Source of the DNA: a virus
Length of the DNA: 64,000 bases
IMG/VR virus record: IMGVR_UViG_3300032287_003731
Coordinates: 1-64,000 of that record
Reading direction: 5' to 3' (one strand)
Shown: one piece after another, positions 52,301 to 60,489 of the stretch
Position numbering within the stretch: position 1 is the stretch's first letter
Layout of the letters: every line of letters starts with the position of its first letter
Notes under the pieces: generated by a model
What the model was told of the DNA's origin: nothing
Databases searched by the model: none
What the model saw: the letters and a program-made list of their open reading frames with translations, nothing else
Made by a program: the position numbers and the translations under genes

Positions 52301-54500
52301 CAGTTACTATTAAACTCCCAGTTATTATTGCAGATCCAGTATATGGAAATCCTGATCCTTGAGCATTTAAAGCATAAGAAGCAGTTAATGCATAAGACGC
52401 GCTTAGCGCTTGTAAAGCATATGATGCTGTGGCGGGTACATTAGCAGCAAAAGATGCTGTTAAAGCATTTATAGCCCAACTCGCAGTTCCAAATAAAGAT
52501 CCAGTAATACCATTATTAACAGTTAAACTACCACTTATATCTAATGAACCAGACATTTTATGCTGATTGTTAGGATTCAGTTGTAATTTATTATATGCTT
52601 CTACATCACTTCCCCCAACAAAGAAACCAACATGAGTATTATTATCATTAGCATTACCAATATGTAAATTATTTGCTATTGAATATAGATAAGCATCATT
52701 AGCTTCACCAATAAAACCAGCACTATAGTTTTCACTATTAATACCCATATCAACATAGTTACTAGACTCATTGCCGTTATTTGCAGTAGCAACTACATCG
52801 GAGGAAGCACTAACTCCTTGATTGGTATTTTGTATATTATTTTGTAGGTAGTTATTTAAATTACCTTTACCTGTTAATACGTTTATTGATGTTGGATGCG
52901 TTTGAAACACATAAAGTGCTTCAGGATTAGCTGAGGTAATATTAGTTTCATTAATAGCAATACTAGTTGTACTAAAACTATTGCTAACTTGAAACATGGT
53001 ACTATTACCTAGTGTAGTATTTGTTTTAAAGAAAGGTATGTATGTGGCACTGCCGCCTAATATGTTAGAGGCAGTAGCAGCATTTATTGCATTTGAAGCA
53101 GATAAAGCCCAACTTGCTGTACCTTGTAATGAACCTGTACCTCTAAAATCAGTAGTTTTTAAAAATCCATTTACTGTTAAATCATTAATAGTCGTACCAT
53201 TATAATTTACTAATATATAGTGACTTTCATCTTGACTAAGTAATACAACAGCTCCACTAACATTTGGTTTAAGAAATAAATCGTAGTTATTAACCGTATA
53301 AAGAGAACTACTATTTGCAAAATATATACTACCAGATATTCTTTGATTTCCTGATATTTGTACTTCATTTCCTGCGGCGTATATAAGATTACTCCTATTA
53401 TTATCATCAGTACCATTACCTATTATGAATGCGCTTTGTACTGAAGACGATATATTGTATTGGCCTTGTACGTGTTGATAGTTTCCTTTTGCTATTGTTC
53501 CTAATCCTTCTGCGTGTGAAGCGTTTCCAAAAGCTTTAGTACTTTCTCCCTCTGCGTGTGAAGCAATTCCTATTGCCTGTGTATTATCTCCTTCGGCATG
53601 CGAGTAGGATCCTGATGCTAAGGTAGAACTACCTTCTGCGTGTGAGCTCTGACCCCTAGCTATTGATCCATAGCCTTCGGCATGTGAATAAGATCCTGAT
53701 GTTATTGTTTCTTGACCTTCAGTATGTGAATAATTTCCTACTGCTTGTGTGTTATCCCCTTCAGCATGTGAGTAGTCTCCTGTTGCTCTAGTAACACTTC
53801 CTTCAGCGTGTGAGTATTCTCCTGTTGCTATATTCCCCTCTAATCCTTGAATAAGAGAGCCTGTTATGGTTTGATTACCATTGAATTGATTTGAACCCGT
53901 AGTAGCAAAGGTAGAGCTATCTTTACCATCTAATAAATCTGAATTGAGAGAATAAGATGAACTAATACTAAAACTAGCAGTCCCAAATAATGAACCAGTT
54001 ATACCGCCTGTAGCTATTAAAGGACCATTGACAGTAAGAGAACCTGTTACTACTTCTTGTGATGAAGTAATAACTTGTACTACTATTGTTTGTGCAGTAA
54101 GTGTGCCTCTAACAGTAAAATTATCAGCTGATGATGCGGTTACTGCATATGAAGCGGATATAGCATTTAAAACATAGGATGCTGTAGTGGCGTTTTGAGC
54201 TTGTGATGCACTTAACGCATATGACGCACTAATTGCATTTAAGACATAAGATGCTGTAGCAGCATAAGATGATGAGATTGCATTATTGGCCCAACTTGAA
54301 GTACCAAAAAACGAACCAGTAAAGCTACCTGATGTTCCAACACCTATAGCGATTATTTCATCTCCATTAGAGCCAGATCGCTTCATGTATGCGATACCGT
54401 CATACGTGTTAAGCGCTATTTCTCCATAATCTAAAGAGGAAGTACTAGGAACTTTTCCGGGTATGCTACTGCGACGTAGCTTAAGTATTTGTTGAGCCAT
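46311..54500 (-). CDS. Giant tail fibre 2 (2729 aa)
   Basis: The largest gene in the window. The N-terminus LKLRRSSIPGKVPSTSSLDY then GEIALNTYDGIAYMKRSG resembles the Mtd-N-type attachment domain of phage tail fibres. It then alternates: Ala/Ser-rich repeats of TASYVLNAVSASFAT type, nine 14-aa YSHAEG repeats (residues 225-350), NTHQFTGSV/SADNFTV cassettes, a unique folded region around residues 1370-1760, and a second VFIGSGAG-type beta-roll. The C-terminal ~100 residues are a small beta domain (GEVVGAWNGTSVQYYDNSTV), without S74 chaperone. It should be a very long trimeric fibre. Late-type motif at 54533-54541. Confidence 0.9.
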   Translation of the reverse strand: MAQQILKLRRSSIPGKVPSTSSLDYGEIALNTYDGIAYMKRSGSNGDEIIAIGVGTSGSFTGSFFGTSSWANNAISSSYAATASYVLNAISASYALSASQAQNATTASYVLNAISASYAVTASSADNFTVRGTLTAQTIVVQVITSSQEVVTGSLTVNGPLIATGGITGSLFGTASFSISSSYSLNSDLLDGKDSSTFATTGSNQFNGNQTITGSLIQGLEGNIATGEYSHAEGSVTRATGDYSHAEGDNTQAVGNYSHTEGQETITSGSYSHAEGYGSIARGQSSHAEGSSTLASGSYSHAEGDNTQAIGIASHAEGESTKAFGNASHAEGLGTIAKGNYQHVQGQYNISSSVQSAFIIGNGTDDNNRSNLIYAAGNEVQISGNQRISGSIYFANSSSLYTVNNYDLFLKPNVSGAVVLLSQDESHYILVNYNGTTINDLTVNGFLKTTDFRGTGSLQGTASWALSASNAINAATASNILGGSATYIPFFKTNTTLGNSTMFQVSNSFSTTSIAINETNITSANPEALYVFQTHPTSINVLTGKGNLNNYLQNNIQNTNQGVSASSDVVATANNGNESSNYVDMGINSENYSAGFIGEANDAYLYSIANNLHIGNANDNNTHVGFFVGGSDVEAYNKLQLNPNNQHKMSGSLDISGSLTVNNGITGSLFGTASWAINALTASFAANVPATASYALQALSASYALTASYALNAQGSGFPYTGSAIITGSLIVTGSVNASLGFTGSLFGTASWAVSASQALTASYILNAVSASFATSASRAVTASLATTASYVLNAVSASFATTASYVLNAVSASFATTSSYVLNAISASFASTASSVNQLNQAVVISGSLTVTGSSGATLLVSNAGTLTFTGSIFTSGSIISTGSLSITNITSSLFGTASWANNATSASYALSASQAQNAVTASYVLNAVSASFAATASSADNFTVRNILTAQTIVVQTITSSVDFVTGSTRFGTLLSNTHQFTGSVSITGSLNIVGAGITSSLFGTASWANNAISSSYAISASQAQDAVTASYVLNAVSASYAISASQAQNAVTASYVLNAVSSSFATTSSYSLSASQAQNAVTASYVLNAISASYALSASQADNAVTASYILNAVSASYASTSSLPLEGVVTASVVGSTITFTKGNSSTFNVTIATATAETASYVTSSNVDGPYGKNSILSSSYALSASQAQNAITASYVLNAISASYVISASYAVSASQAQNAVTASYVLNAISSSYALSASQAQNAQTASYVLNAVSASYASNAGLLNGTSSGIFATTGSNKFIGNQTVTGSLFTTGSNTLIGSTTLTGSLSITGSTTQTGNNTLIGNTILSGSIIISGSQGPGNLTASVQIYGDIRQTGYHRFDPVTTNIDTSISASYIYVSGSTQDLYFSQNSKGYSNTTRLRWLEGNLYTGLLNGGLITTQSSTVYQIGSGSGIIVNLNASLNDNPYPTIQYLNWGNLSASIAPLTASYQQAFVSIDSTGNIYQQGTPYAAGQFDTEINIGIVLFQNGSTINGVKTQPSTAYGFEQQQNIFNRAFGPLKLSGYTLAPSGSSTGSLIVAGGTAYSPGSNYPVDPNNPSYATDSGTNVSKIFRYRQSGSTWVYDTNAGLGYGAIDPTRYSDNGILTAVPGGGSNREFSIQRVFYFPNSVAKAIVVYYGNATYASLTDATANIAFESFVEAPNTAANAIYLGAIVVRNNADFTVTDSYAIQLGGLFRSVGGSGGGGSTITQTLSGLSDVLISGPLSGQALVYDTTAAKWENKSFISASISGNAATATTATSASFASTASYVLNALSASQAQTASYVLNAVSASFASTSSLPFRGIITASIAGSTITFTKGDSSTFNITVATATAETASYVSSSNVDGPYGKNSILSASYAVSASQAQNAVTASYILNAISSSYALSASQAQNATTASYVLNAVSASLATSASQAQNAVTASYIINAVSASFATTASYVLNAVSSSYSLSSSQAQNAVTASYILNAVSASYALSSSFAVSSSRAVSASAAINAISSSYPIAVNGTTIYSVTNVGNFSTTDSVILGREAGSGSSDSDNSILLGYRSGWRTTNSSYLIAIGSFAASNKSNVGNSVFIGVSTGAISASSAVFIGSGAGGDSFASSGSVFLGQAAGSAANFSNGSVCIGRQSGFQITNANNSILIGENVGANTIGNLIGSNNIIIGTNITVNTGRKDAINIGGILFGTGSYSTVSNIAFSGSANGRIGINQPFPLFSLDVSGSGRYESGLTVTGSLVSPNITGSLLGTASWASNAVTASYILNAVSSSYALSASNATTASYILNAVSSSFATTASYALSASQAANAVTASYVLNAVSSSYSLSASQAQNAVTASYVLNAVSASFASTASYILNAVSASYALSASQAQNAVTASYILNAVSASYTLSASNAQTASYILNAVSASFATRAITASYADNFTVAGTLTAQTLVVQTITSSIDFVTGSTRFGTLLSNTHQFTGSVSITGSLNVTGAGITGSLFGTASWASNAITASNALTASFVQNAVSASFAISASQAVTASYVLNAISASFANTASYVLNAVSASYVLNAVSSSFATTASYILNAVSASFATSASQAQNAVSASFATSASFAATSSYSNNFTVANQLTIDSTLTDYATVASSVVGSNNLFTQATGSYTSAFFKYTVSSGSNIRAGEVVGAWNGTSVQYYDNSTVDIGNTAVVTSSVSIAGSDVQFNVQTNTSGWKIKSLAIFM
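46660..47010 (-). repeat. Pentadecad (45-bp) helical repeats, C-terminal array of fibre 2
   Basis: Repeats of TASYVLNAVSASFAT type, about eight units with approximate borders. Protein units are nearly identical while codons differ. Similar arrays lie at about 47215-47700, 48465-48870, 50695-51470 and 51980-52260 in the same gene. Confidence 0.8.
53451..53828 (-). repeat. Nine tandem 42-bp repeats (14-aa YSHAEG units) in fibre 2
   Basis: Residues 225-350 divide exactly into nine 14-aa units, consensus A-x-G-x-Y-S-H-A-E-G followed by four variable residues. This is the pattern of YadA-type trimeric adhesin heads. Confidence 0.9.
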
Positions 54501-54517
54501 ATCTATGGTATTCTAAA

Positions 54518-54529
54518 GCCTATGTAGGC
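54518..54529 (-). promoter_or_regulatory. Palindrome in fibre 2 leader
   Basis: GCCTATGTAGGC, self-complementary arms between the late-type motif and the fibre 2 ATG. It could be a small hairpin or an operator. Confidence 0.4.
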
Positions 54530-54532
54530 AAC

Positions 54533-54541
54533 AATAAATAT
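54533..54541 (-). promoter_or_regulatory. Late-type promoter motif (ATATTTATT) for fibre 2
   Basis: Coding-strand ATATTTATT 32 bases before the fibre 2 ATG, two bases short of the upstream gene's stop. Confidence 0.55.
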
Positions 54542-54542
54542 G

Positions 54543-55106
54543 TTAACATACATAGGGATCACAAAATTGTGGAAATGATAGAGTAACATAGGTTGATCCT
54601 ATATAGAATTGTTCTCCATGATACCTACTAGTTCCATTTATTACTAGATTACCAGAAAAAACATATCTAATTGTATTACAAGTCATTCCACTATTGCCCT
54701 GTTGACTAACATTTAATGAACCGCCGTTTATTATTAAAGCATTTGGACTTGTGTCTGATTCTCCAGAAGGTGATAGGCAAGAAACATCATCATAACCAAT
54801 TACACTTAACGAAGCTGCAGATATTGTTATTGCTGTTGAATTTATATAATCATATATATTAGCATAAAAATAGTTTGTTTCGTACTTAACTTCTAAAGTA
54901 GTACTAACAGCATCATAATACACTCCTCTAAACTCAGATAATGAGTGGGGTGCATTTTGATCAACAGTAGCTTCATATGTTTTTACTAATGAAGATGGTT
55001 GAGGAGTACTTCCACCTGCTAATTTAGTATTAGCTGTATTTCTTGTTAGATGAGCTTCTTCATTTATATCTCCAAACGATATTGGTCCACTACTTGGTAA
55101 AGGCAT
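54543..55106 (-). CDS. Small tail/fibre-associated protein, 187 aa
   Basis: Begins MPLPSSGPISFGDINEEAHL, a start shared by many short structural proteins found beside tail fibres. The C-terminal half is Ser/Tyr-rich beta (ISAASLSVIGYDDVSCLSPS; FYIGSTYVTLSFPQFC) with several Cys that may pair. Its start overlaps the end of fibre 3 by 17 bases, so they are translated together. It may cap or attach the fibre; no enzyme signature. Confidence 0.75.
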   Translation of the reverse strand: MPLPSSGPISFGDINEEAHLTRNTANTKLAGGSTPQPSSLVKTYEATVDQNAPHSLSEFRGVYYDAVSTTLEVKYETNYFYANIYDYINSTAITISAASLSVIGYDDVSCLSPSGESDTSPNALIINGGSLNVSQQGNSGMTCNTIRYVFSGNLVINGTSRYHGEQFYIGSTYVTLSFPQFCDPYVC

Positions 55107-58100
55107 CTAGTCTAGATTTTAATTCGTCGATTTGCTTTTGTTGTTCTTTAATTGCTTCAATTAATAAAGCAGTTAAGTGATTGTAGTCAACTGTTTTAAA
55201 TGTACCTTGACCTAAACGTTCTTGTTCACGTACAAGTTGAGGTATTACTTTTTCTACGTCTTGTGCTATTAAACCTATTTCTTCTCTATTTGCTCTGCTG
55301 CCTTGATTTCCTATCCATTTATAATATACACCTTGCAATTGTTGCACCTGATCAAGAGCTACACTACCACATACTTGTCTTATATCGTATTTTAGATTAC
55401 GATCTGAGAATGAATAGAAACCAACTACATCATCGGCTGCTCTAAACATACCACTTGAAGAGAACTCAAATTTATCTGTATCTAAAAAGGATAATTTAAC
55501 ACTATCTAAATCTAATGATCCACTACCATAAAATCCAGAACCTGTATAACTTGCAAATCCATAATTTACAAAAGAAGAAATACCTAATGATGTATGGTTA
55601 ATTTGAGTATTACCACCAACAACATAGTCTGTTCCTCTAAATACAATAGCTGCAGATCCATCAGCACTAGAAGCTATATAATGAGAAATATCATAATTTC
55701 CTGCTGTATTAGTAAAAGCACTTTGAGTTTGATATATTTGAGATATTCCTAAAGTAGTATTACTAGTCCATATAGGAATATAATCAGTAGTTCCTCCACT
55801 TAAATTTGCATTTGAAGCATAAGATGCAGTTATTGCCCTTGATGCACTTACAGCATGTGAAGCACTAATAACACTATTTGAACCAAATGGACCGAATACA
55901 CCGGATGCTGTTATGTACGATGCTGTTAACGCAAACGAAGCAGATACTGCTCTTGATGAACTAAGAGCAAATGAAGCACTTACTGCATTTAACACATATG
56001 AAGCAGTACTTGCAAATGATGCTGAAACTGCATTTAACACATACGATGCTGTGCTTGCAAACGATGAACTAACAGCATTAAGTATATAACTAGCTGTTAC
56101 TGCTTGTGATGCACTAACAGCCCACGACGATGTACCAAACAATGAACCAGTTATTCCAGCCCCCACAACAATTAAACTACCAGTCATACCTACTGAACCA
56201 GTAAATTGATGTGTATTACTAAGTAGTGTTCCAAAGCGACTAGAACCTGTTACAAAATCAATTGATGATGTTATAGTTTGTACTACTATTGTTTGAGCAG
56301 TTAATGTATTTCTTACAGTAAAATTGTCTGCAGATGATGCTGTAGCAGCGAACGAAGCACTAACTGCGTTTTGAACAAATGAAGCAGTAGACGCAAACGA
56401 AGCGCTAACTGCATTAAGTACATAACTGGATGTTAATGCTTGTGATGCACTTACTGCCCACGATGCTGTTCCGAATAAAGAACCAGTAAAATTAGTTGCA
56501 GTCACACTGCCACTTACATTTACACTGCCTGTTATTGTATGAGTATCAGTAATTACATTACCTATTTTAACACCTGTAGTTTGAACTTGAAGTTCTATAT
56601 TGTTACTTGGTGCTACTGTTAATGAACCGGTAATGATTGTATTACCATTAACGTCAAGTTTAGCATTAGGTGTTATAGTACCAATACCAATATTACCAGT
56701 ACTTTGATACATTACACTACTGCTTAATGCTGTAGCACTAGTCCACATTGTGATATAGTTTGCAGCACCGCCGCTCACGCCACTAGAATTAGCAGCAAAC
56801 GCTGATGTTACAGCATGTGAGGCGCTTATTACGCTGTTTGATCCGAATGGACCGAATACACCGGATGCTGTTATATACGATGCTGTAGCAGCAAATGATG
56901 CACTAACTGCATTTTGAACGAATGAAGCAGTAGATGCGAATGAAGCACTAACTGCATTCTGAACGAACGATGCAGTACTAGCGAATGATGCTGAGACTGC
57001 GTTTTGGACGAACGATGCTGTGCTAGCAAATGAAGATGAAACGGCATTAAGCACATAACTAGCTGTTAATGCTTGCGATGCACTAACAGCCCATGATGAT
57101 GTACCAAATAATGATCCTGTAATTCCAGCTCCTGTAACATTTAGCGAACCTGTAATTGTAACACTACCCGTGAATTGGTGTGTATTACTAAGTAATGTCC
57201 CAAAACGTGATGAGCCTGTTACAAAATCCGTTGAGGATGTTATTACTTGTGTTACAATAGTTTGTGCAGTAAGAGTACCACGTACTGTAAAATTATCAGC
57301 TGAGGAGGCTGTTGCTGCAAACGATGCTGAAACGGCATTTTGGACGAATGAAGCAGTTGAAGCAAATGATGCACTAATAACACTATTTGAACCAAAGGGA
57401 CCAAACACATTAGAAGCAGTAACAAAAGATGCTGTTAGAGCATTTCTGGCTAAGGAAGCTGTAGAAGCAAATGATGCTGAAACTGCGTTTTGAACGAAGG
57501 ATGCTGTACTAGCAAATGAAGATGAAACAGCATTGAGTACATAAGATGCTGTTACTGCGTTTTGAGCTTGAGATGCACTTAATGCGTATGATGCTGTTGT
57601 AGCGAATGAAGCACTAACTGCGTTTAGTACATAACTTGCCGTTTGAGCATTGGATGCTGATAAAGCATATGAAGCACTTACAGCGTTTAATACATAAGAT
57701 GCACTAACAGCATTTTGTGCTTGTGACGCCGATAATGCATATGATGAACTTATTGTATTATTAGCCCATGATGCTGTTCCGAATAAAGAGCCTGTTATTC
57801 CAGCTCCTACAACAGTTAAACTACCAGTTATACTTACACTACCTGTAAATTGATGTGTATTACTAAGTAATGTACCGAATCGAGATGAGCCAGTTACAAA
57901 ATCAGTACTTGAAGTTATAACTTGAGTTACTATTGTTTGAGCAGTAAGTGTACCACGTACTGTGAAATTATCTGCAGATGATGCTGTTGCAGCGAACGAT
58001 GCACTAACTGCGTTTTGAACGAATGATGCTGTGCTAGCAAACGATGAACTAATAATACTGTTTGATCCAAATGGACCCCAAACATTAGATGCTGTTACAA

Positions 58101-60459
58101 AGGATGCTGTTAATGCATTTTGAGCTAATGATGCCGTTGAAGCAAAGGATGCACTAACTGCATTTTGAGCGAATGATGCTGTACTAGCAAACGATGCTGA
58201 AACTGCGTTTTGAACGAATGAAGCAGTAGATGCGAATGAAGCACTAACTGCATTTAACACATATGAAGCTGTGGAAGCAAACGAAGCAGATACAGCATTC
58301 TGAACAAACGATGCTGTACTGGCAAACGATGCTGAAACTGCGTTTAGCACGTATGATGCTGTTACTGCGTTTTGAGCTTGTGATGCGCTTAATGCATAAG
58401 ATGATGATATAGCGTTTAAAACGTACGAAGCTGTTAGTGCTTGGGATGCACTTACTGCCCAACTTGCAGTTCCAAACAACGACCCTGTAATTCCAGCTCC
58501 TACAACAGTCAAACTACCAGTTATACTTACTGAGCCTGTAAATTGATGTGTATTAGTGAGCTGAGTACCGAAACGAGTTGATCCAGTAACAAAGTCAGTT
58601 GATGAAGTAATTACCTGTGCTATAATAGTTTGAGCAGTTAATGTACCTCTTACCAAGAAATTATCTGCTGATGAAGCAGTTGCTGCATAAGATGCACTTA
58701 TTGCATTTAGTACATAAGATGCACTTACTGCATTTTGTGCTTGAGATGCACTTAATGCGTATGATGCGCTTAATATACTATTACTTCCATAAGGACCATA
58801 CACATTAGATGAAGTAACATATGATGCTGTTGCTGCTGTAAATGAACCGGTTCCTAAATAATATAATTGTCCTGAACTTGAATTATAAGCTACAAAATGA
58901 GGTTGACTAACATTAGTTAATCCTGGTAAAAATACTGAGCTGGTTATACGAGCACTGCCTGATACATCTAAAGTATATGCTGGTGAAGTAATACCTATTC
59001 CAAAATTACCTGTATTTAATAAAGTAGCTTTTACTGTATTGTTTGTAATAAATTGTAATGGAAAATTATTTATAGTTCCAACTATACCAGCATAAGCAGT
59101 AGTACCTGTTAATATGCCTCCTCCAGAGTTAGTTTCAACTCCTAATCTTAAAACACTAGTTGTATTTGATACATCAACTATAGTATAGTTTGTAAGATCA
59201 TTTCCTTGATTAAATACAGTCCATTGTTTTTTTACAAACATATTTTCTGTACTAGCAGCAGATGCTGTTCCTATACCTACAAAACCATCATTTCTTAAGT
59301 ATAATAATTCAGTTGATGAAGCATTTATAACATTTAAAGCAACAGTAGCCGATGTAGAGCCTGCTCCTTTTACTTCTAGTCTAGCTGAAGGTAAAACAGT
59401 TCCACCACCTATAGTAATATTACTACCACTTTGATACATTACACTGCTTGTTAAAGCAGTATTTGTTCTCCATAGTGTAATATAGTTTGTAGTACCTCCT
59501 TCCACATTAGAAGCAGTACTAGCGTATGATGCTGATAACGATGATGGAGAATAACTTGCTGTTGAAGCAAACGATGCACTTAAAGCATACGATGAACTAA
59601 ATGCTTGTGATGCACTAAGCGCGTATGATGAACTAAATGCTTGTGATGCACTAAGAGCATACGAGGCACTTATTGCATTTAAAACATAAGATGCTGTTAC
59701 AGCGTATGATGCACTTAGTATACTGTTTTTTCCGTAGGGACCATCAACGTTAGAAGAACTAACATATGATGCTGTTTCTGCTGTTGCTGTTGTTACGGTG
59801 ACATTAAAAGTACTGCTATTACCTTTAGTGAATGTAATTGTAGAGCCAACAGCAGACGCTGTTATTAATCCTTGAAGTGGTAATGATGCTGTTAAAGCGT
59901 ATGATGCTGTTAATATACTATTTTTACCATAAGGACCATCAACATTAGAAGAAGACACATATGATGCCGTTTCAGATGTTGCTGTTGTTACACTAACGTT
60001 AAAAGTACTGCTATCGCCTTTAGTAAATGTAATTGTAGAGCCGGCTGCTGATGCTGTAATTATGCCTCGTATAGGTAAAGATGCAGTTGAAGCATTAGTT
60101 GCTGTTAAAGAATTTAATGCAAATTCAGAATAATCTGCTTTATAAGCAAACGATGCTGTTCTTGCTAGTTGAGAATAATACGAATGAAGTGAAAATATAC
60201 CAAATAAAGTATTAAGAGAATTAGTAGCATTTAATGCTACAGCAGCATAATTAGCATATGATGATGTTAAAGCATATGATGAACTAACAACACTACTTCC
60301 CGATCCTGCTAATATAACAACGCTTGGTACTCCTGCTGTTTCTTTTTTAAGATATAAAGTACCATCATTAACGTTAAGCGCTATTTCTCCTAAATCTAAA
60401 TCTAAAATAGTAAATCCCTGACCAGGGATTGTTGTATAATTTGGAATAATCTTTGGCAT
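55090..60459 (-). CDS. Giant tail fibre 3 (1789 aa) with C-terminal S74 chaperone domain
   Basis: Long trimeric fibre starting with an attachment-type domain (FTILDLDLGEIALNVNDGTL), followed by Ala/Ser pentadecad repeats and five or so NTHQFTGSV/SADNFTV cassettes. The C-terminus carries an intramolecular chaperone of the peptidase S74 family: FSDRNLKYDIRQV (catalytic Ser and Lys in SDRNLK), then EEIGLIAQDVEKVIPQLV, FKTVDYNHLTALLIEAIKEQ and a final coiled coil. This domain helps trimer folding and then cuts itself off at the Ser. Late-type motif and a palindrome lie before the gene. Codons vary strongly among identical protein repeats. Confidence 0.93.
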   Translation of the reverse strand: MPKIIPNYTTIPGQGFTILDLDLGEIALNVNDGTLYLKKETAGVPSVVILAGSGSSVVSSSYALTSSYANYAAVALNATNSLNTLFGIFSLHSYYSQLARTASFAYKADYSEFALNSLTATNASTASLPIRGIITASAAGSTITFTKGDSSTFNVSVTTATSETASYVSSSNVDGPYGKNSILTASYALTASLPLQGLITASAVGSTITFTKGNSSTFNVTVTTATAETASYVSSSNVDGPYGKNSILSASYAVTASYVLNAISASYALSASQAFSSSYALSASQAFSSSYALSASFASTASYSPSSLSASYASTASNVEGGTTNYITLWRTNTALTSSVMYQSGSNITIGGGTVLPSARLEVKGAGSTSATVALNVINASSTELLYLRNDGFVGIGTASAASTENMFVKKQWTVFNQGNDLTNYTIVDVSNTTSVLRLGVETNSGGGILTGTTAYAGIVGTINNFPLQFITNNTVKATLLNTGNFGIGITSPAYTLDVSGSARITSSVFLPGLTNVSQPHFVAYNSSSGQLYYLGTGSFTAATASYVTSSNVYGPYGSNSILSASYALSASQAQNAVSASYVLNAISASYAATASSADNFLVRGTLTAQTIIAQVITSSTDFVTGSTRFGTQLTNTHQFTGSVSITGSLTVVGAGITGSLFGTASWAVSASQALTASYVLNAISSSYALSASQAQNAVTASYVLNAVSASFASTASFVQNAVSASFASTASYVLNAVSASFASTASFVQNAVSASFASTASFAQNAVSASFASTASLAQNALTASFVTASNVWGPFGSNSIISSSFASTASFVQNAVSASFAATASSADNFTVRGTLTAQTIVTQVITSSTDFVTGSSRFGTLLSNTHQFTGSVSITGSLTVVGAGITGSLFGTASWANNTISSSYALSASQAQNAVSASYVLNAVSASYALSASNAQTASYVLNAVSASFATTASYALSASQAQNAVTASYVLNAVSSSFASTASFVQNAVSASFASTASLARNALTASFVTASNVFGPFGSNSVISASFASTASFVQNAVSASFAATASSADNFTVRGTLTAQTIVTQVITSSTDFVTGSSRFGTLLSNTHQFTGSVTITGSLNVTGAGITGSLFGTSSWAVSASQALTASYVLNAVSSSFASTASFVQNAVSASFASTASFVQNAVSASFASTASFVQNAVSASFAATASYITASGVFGPFGSNSVISASHAVTSAFAANSSGVSGGAANYITMWTSATALSSSVMYQSTGNIGIGTITPNAKLDVNGNTIITGSLTVAPSNNIELQVQTTGVKIGNVITDTHTITGSVNVSGSVTATNFTGSLFGTASWAVSASQALTSSYVLNAVSASFASTASFVQNAVSASFAATASSADNFTVRNTLTAQTIVVQTITSSIDFVTGSSRFGTLLSNTHQFTGSVGMTGSLIVVGAGITGSLFGTSSWAVSASQAVTASYILNAVSSSFASTASYVLNAVSASFASTASYVLNAVSASFALSSSRAVSASFALTASYITASGVFGPFGSNSVISASHAVSASRAITASYASNANLSGGTTDYIPIWTSNTTLGISQIYQTQSAFTNTAGNYDISHYIASSADGSAAIVFRGTDYVVGGNTQINHTSLGISSFVNYGFASYTGSGFYGSGSLDLDSVKLSFLDTDKFEFSSSGMFRAADDVVGFYSFSDRNLKYDIRQVCGSVALDQVQQLQGVYYKWIGNQGSRANREEIGLIAQDVEKVIPQLVREQERLGQGTFKTVDYNHLTALLIEAIKEQQKQIDELKSRLDAFTK
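58090..58400 (-). repeat. 45-bp pentadecad repeats in fibre 3
   Basis: Consecutive units of ASFASTASFVQNAVS type, approximate borders. Related arrays lie at about 55815-56120, 56335-56465, 56860-57080 and 57300-57765. Confidence 0.8.
58505..58690 (-). repeat. Dispersed fibre cassette (TGSTRFG / NTHQFTGSV / SADNFTV)
   Basis: One copy of a roughly 165-bp cassette. Other copies: about 44195-44340 (fibre 1), 47050-47215 and 51530-51690 (fibre 2), 56180-56345, 57130-57310 and 57815-57985 (fibre 3). Confidence 0.8.
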
Positions 60460-60475
60460 ATTTTATATTACAACG

Positions 60476-60488
60476 TCAACAGTGTTGA
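60476..60488 (-). promoter_or_regulatory. Palindrome in fibre 3 leader
   Basis: TCAAC-AGT-GTTGA on the plus strand, directly after the late-type motif; hairpin or operator. Confidence 0.4.
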
Positions 60489-60489
60489 A

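Noticed and set aside
46660-60110. CRISPR-like repeat array
   Set aside because: Repeats are in-frame protein repeats of 42, 45 or 51 bases with no unique spacers between identical units.
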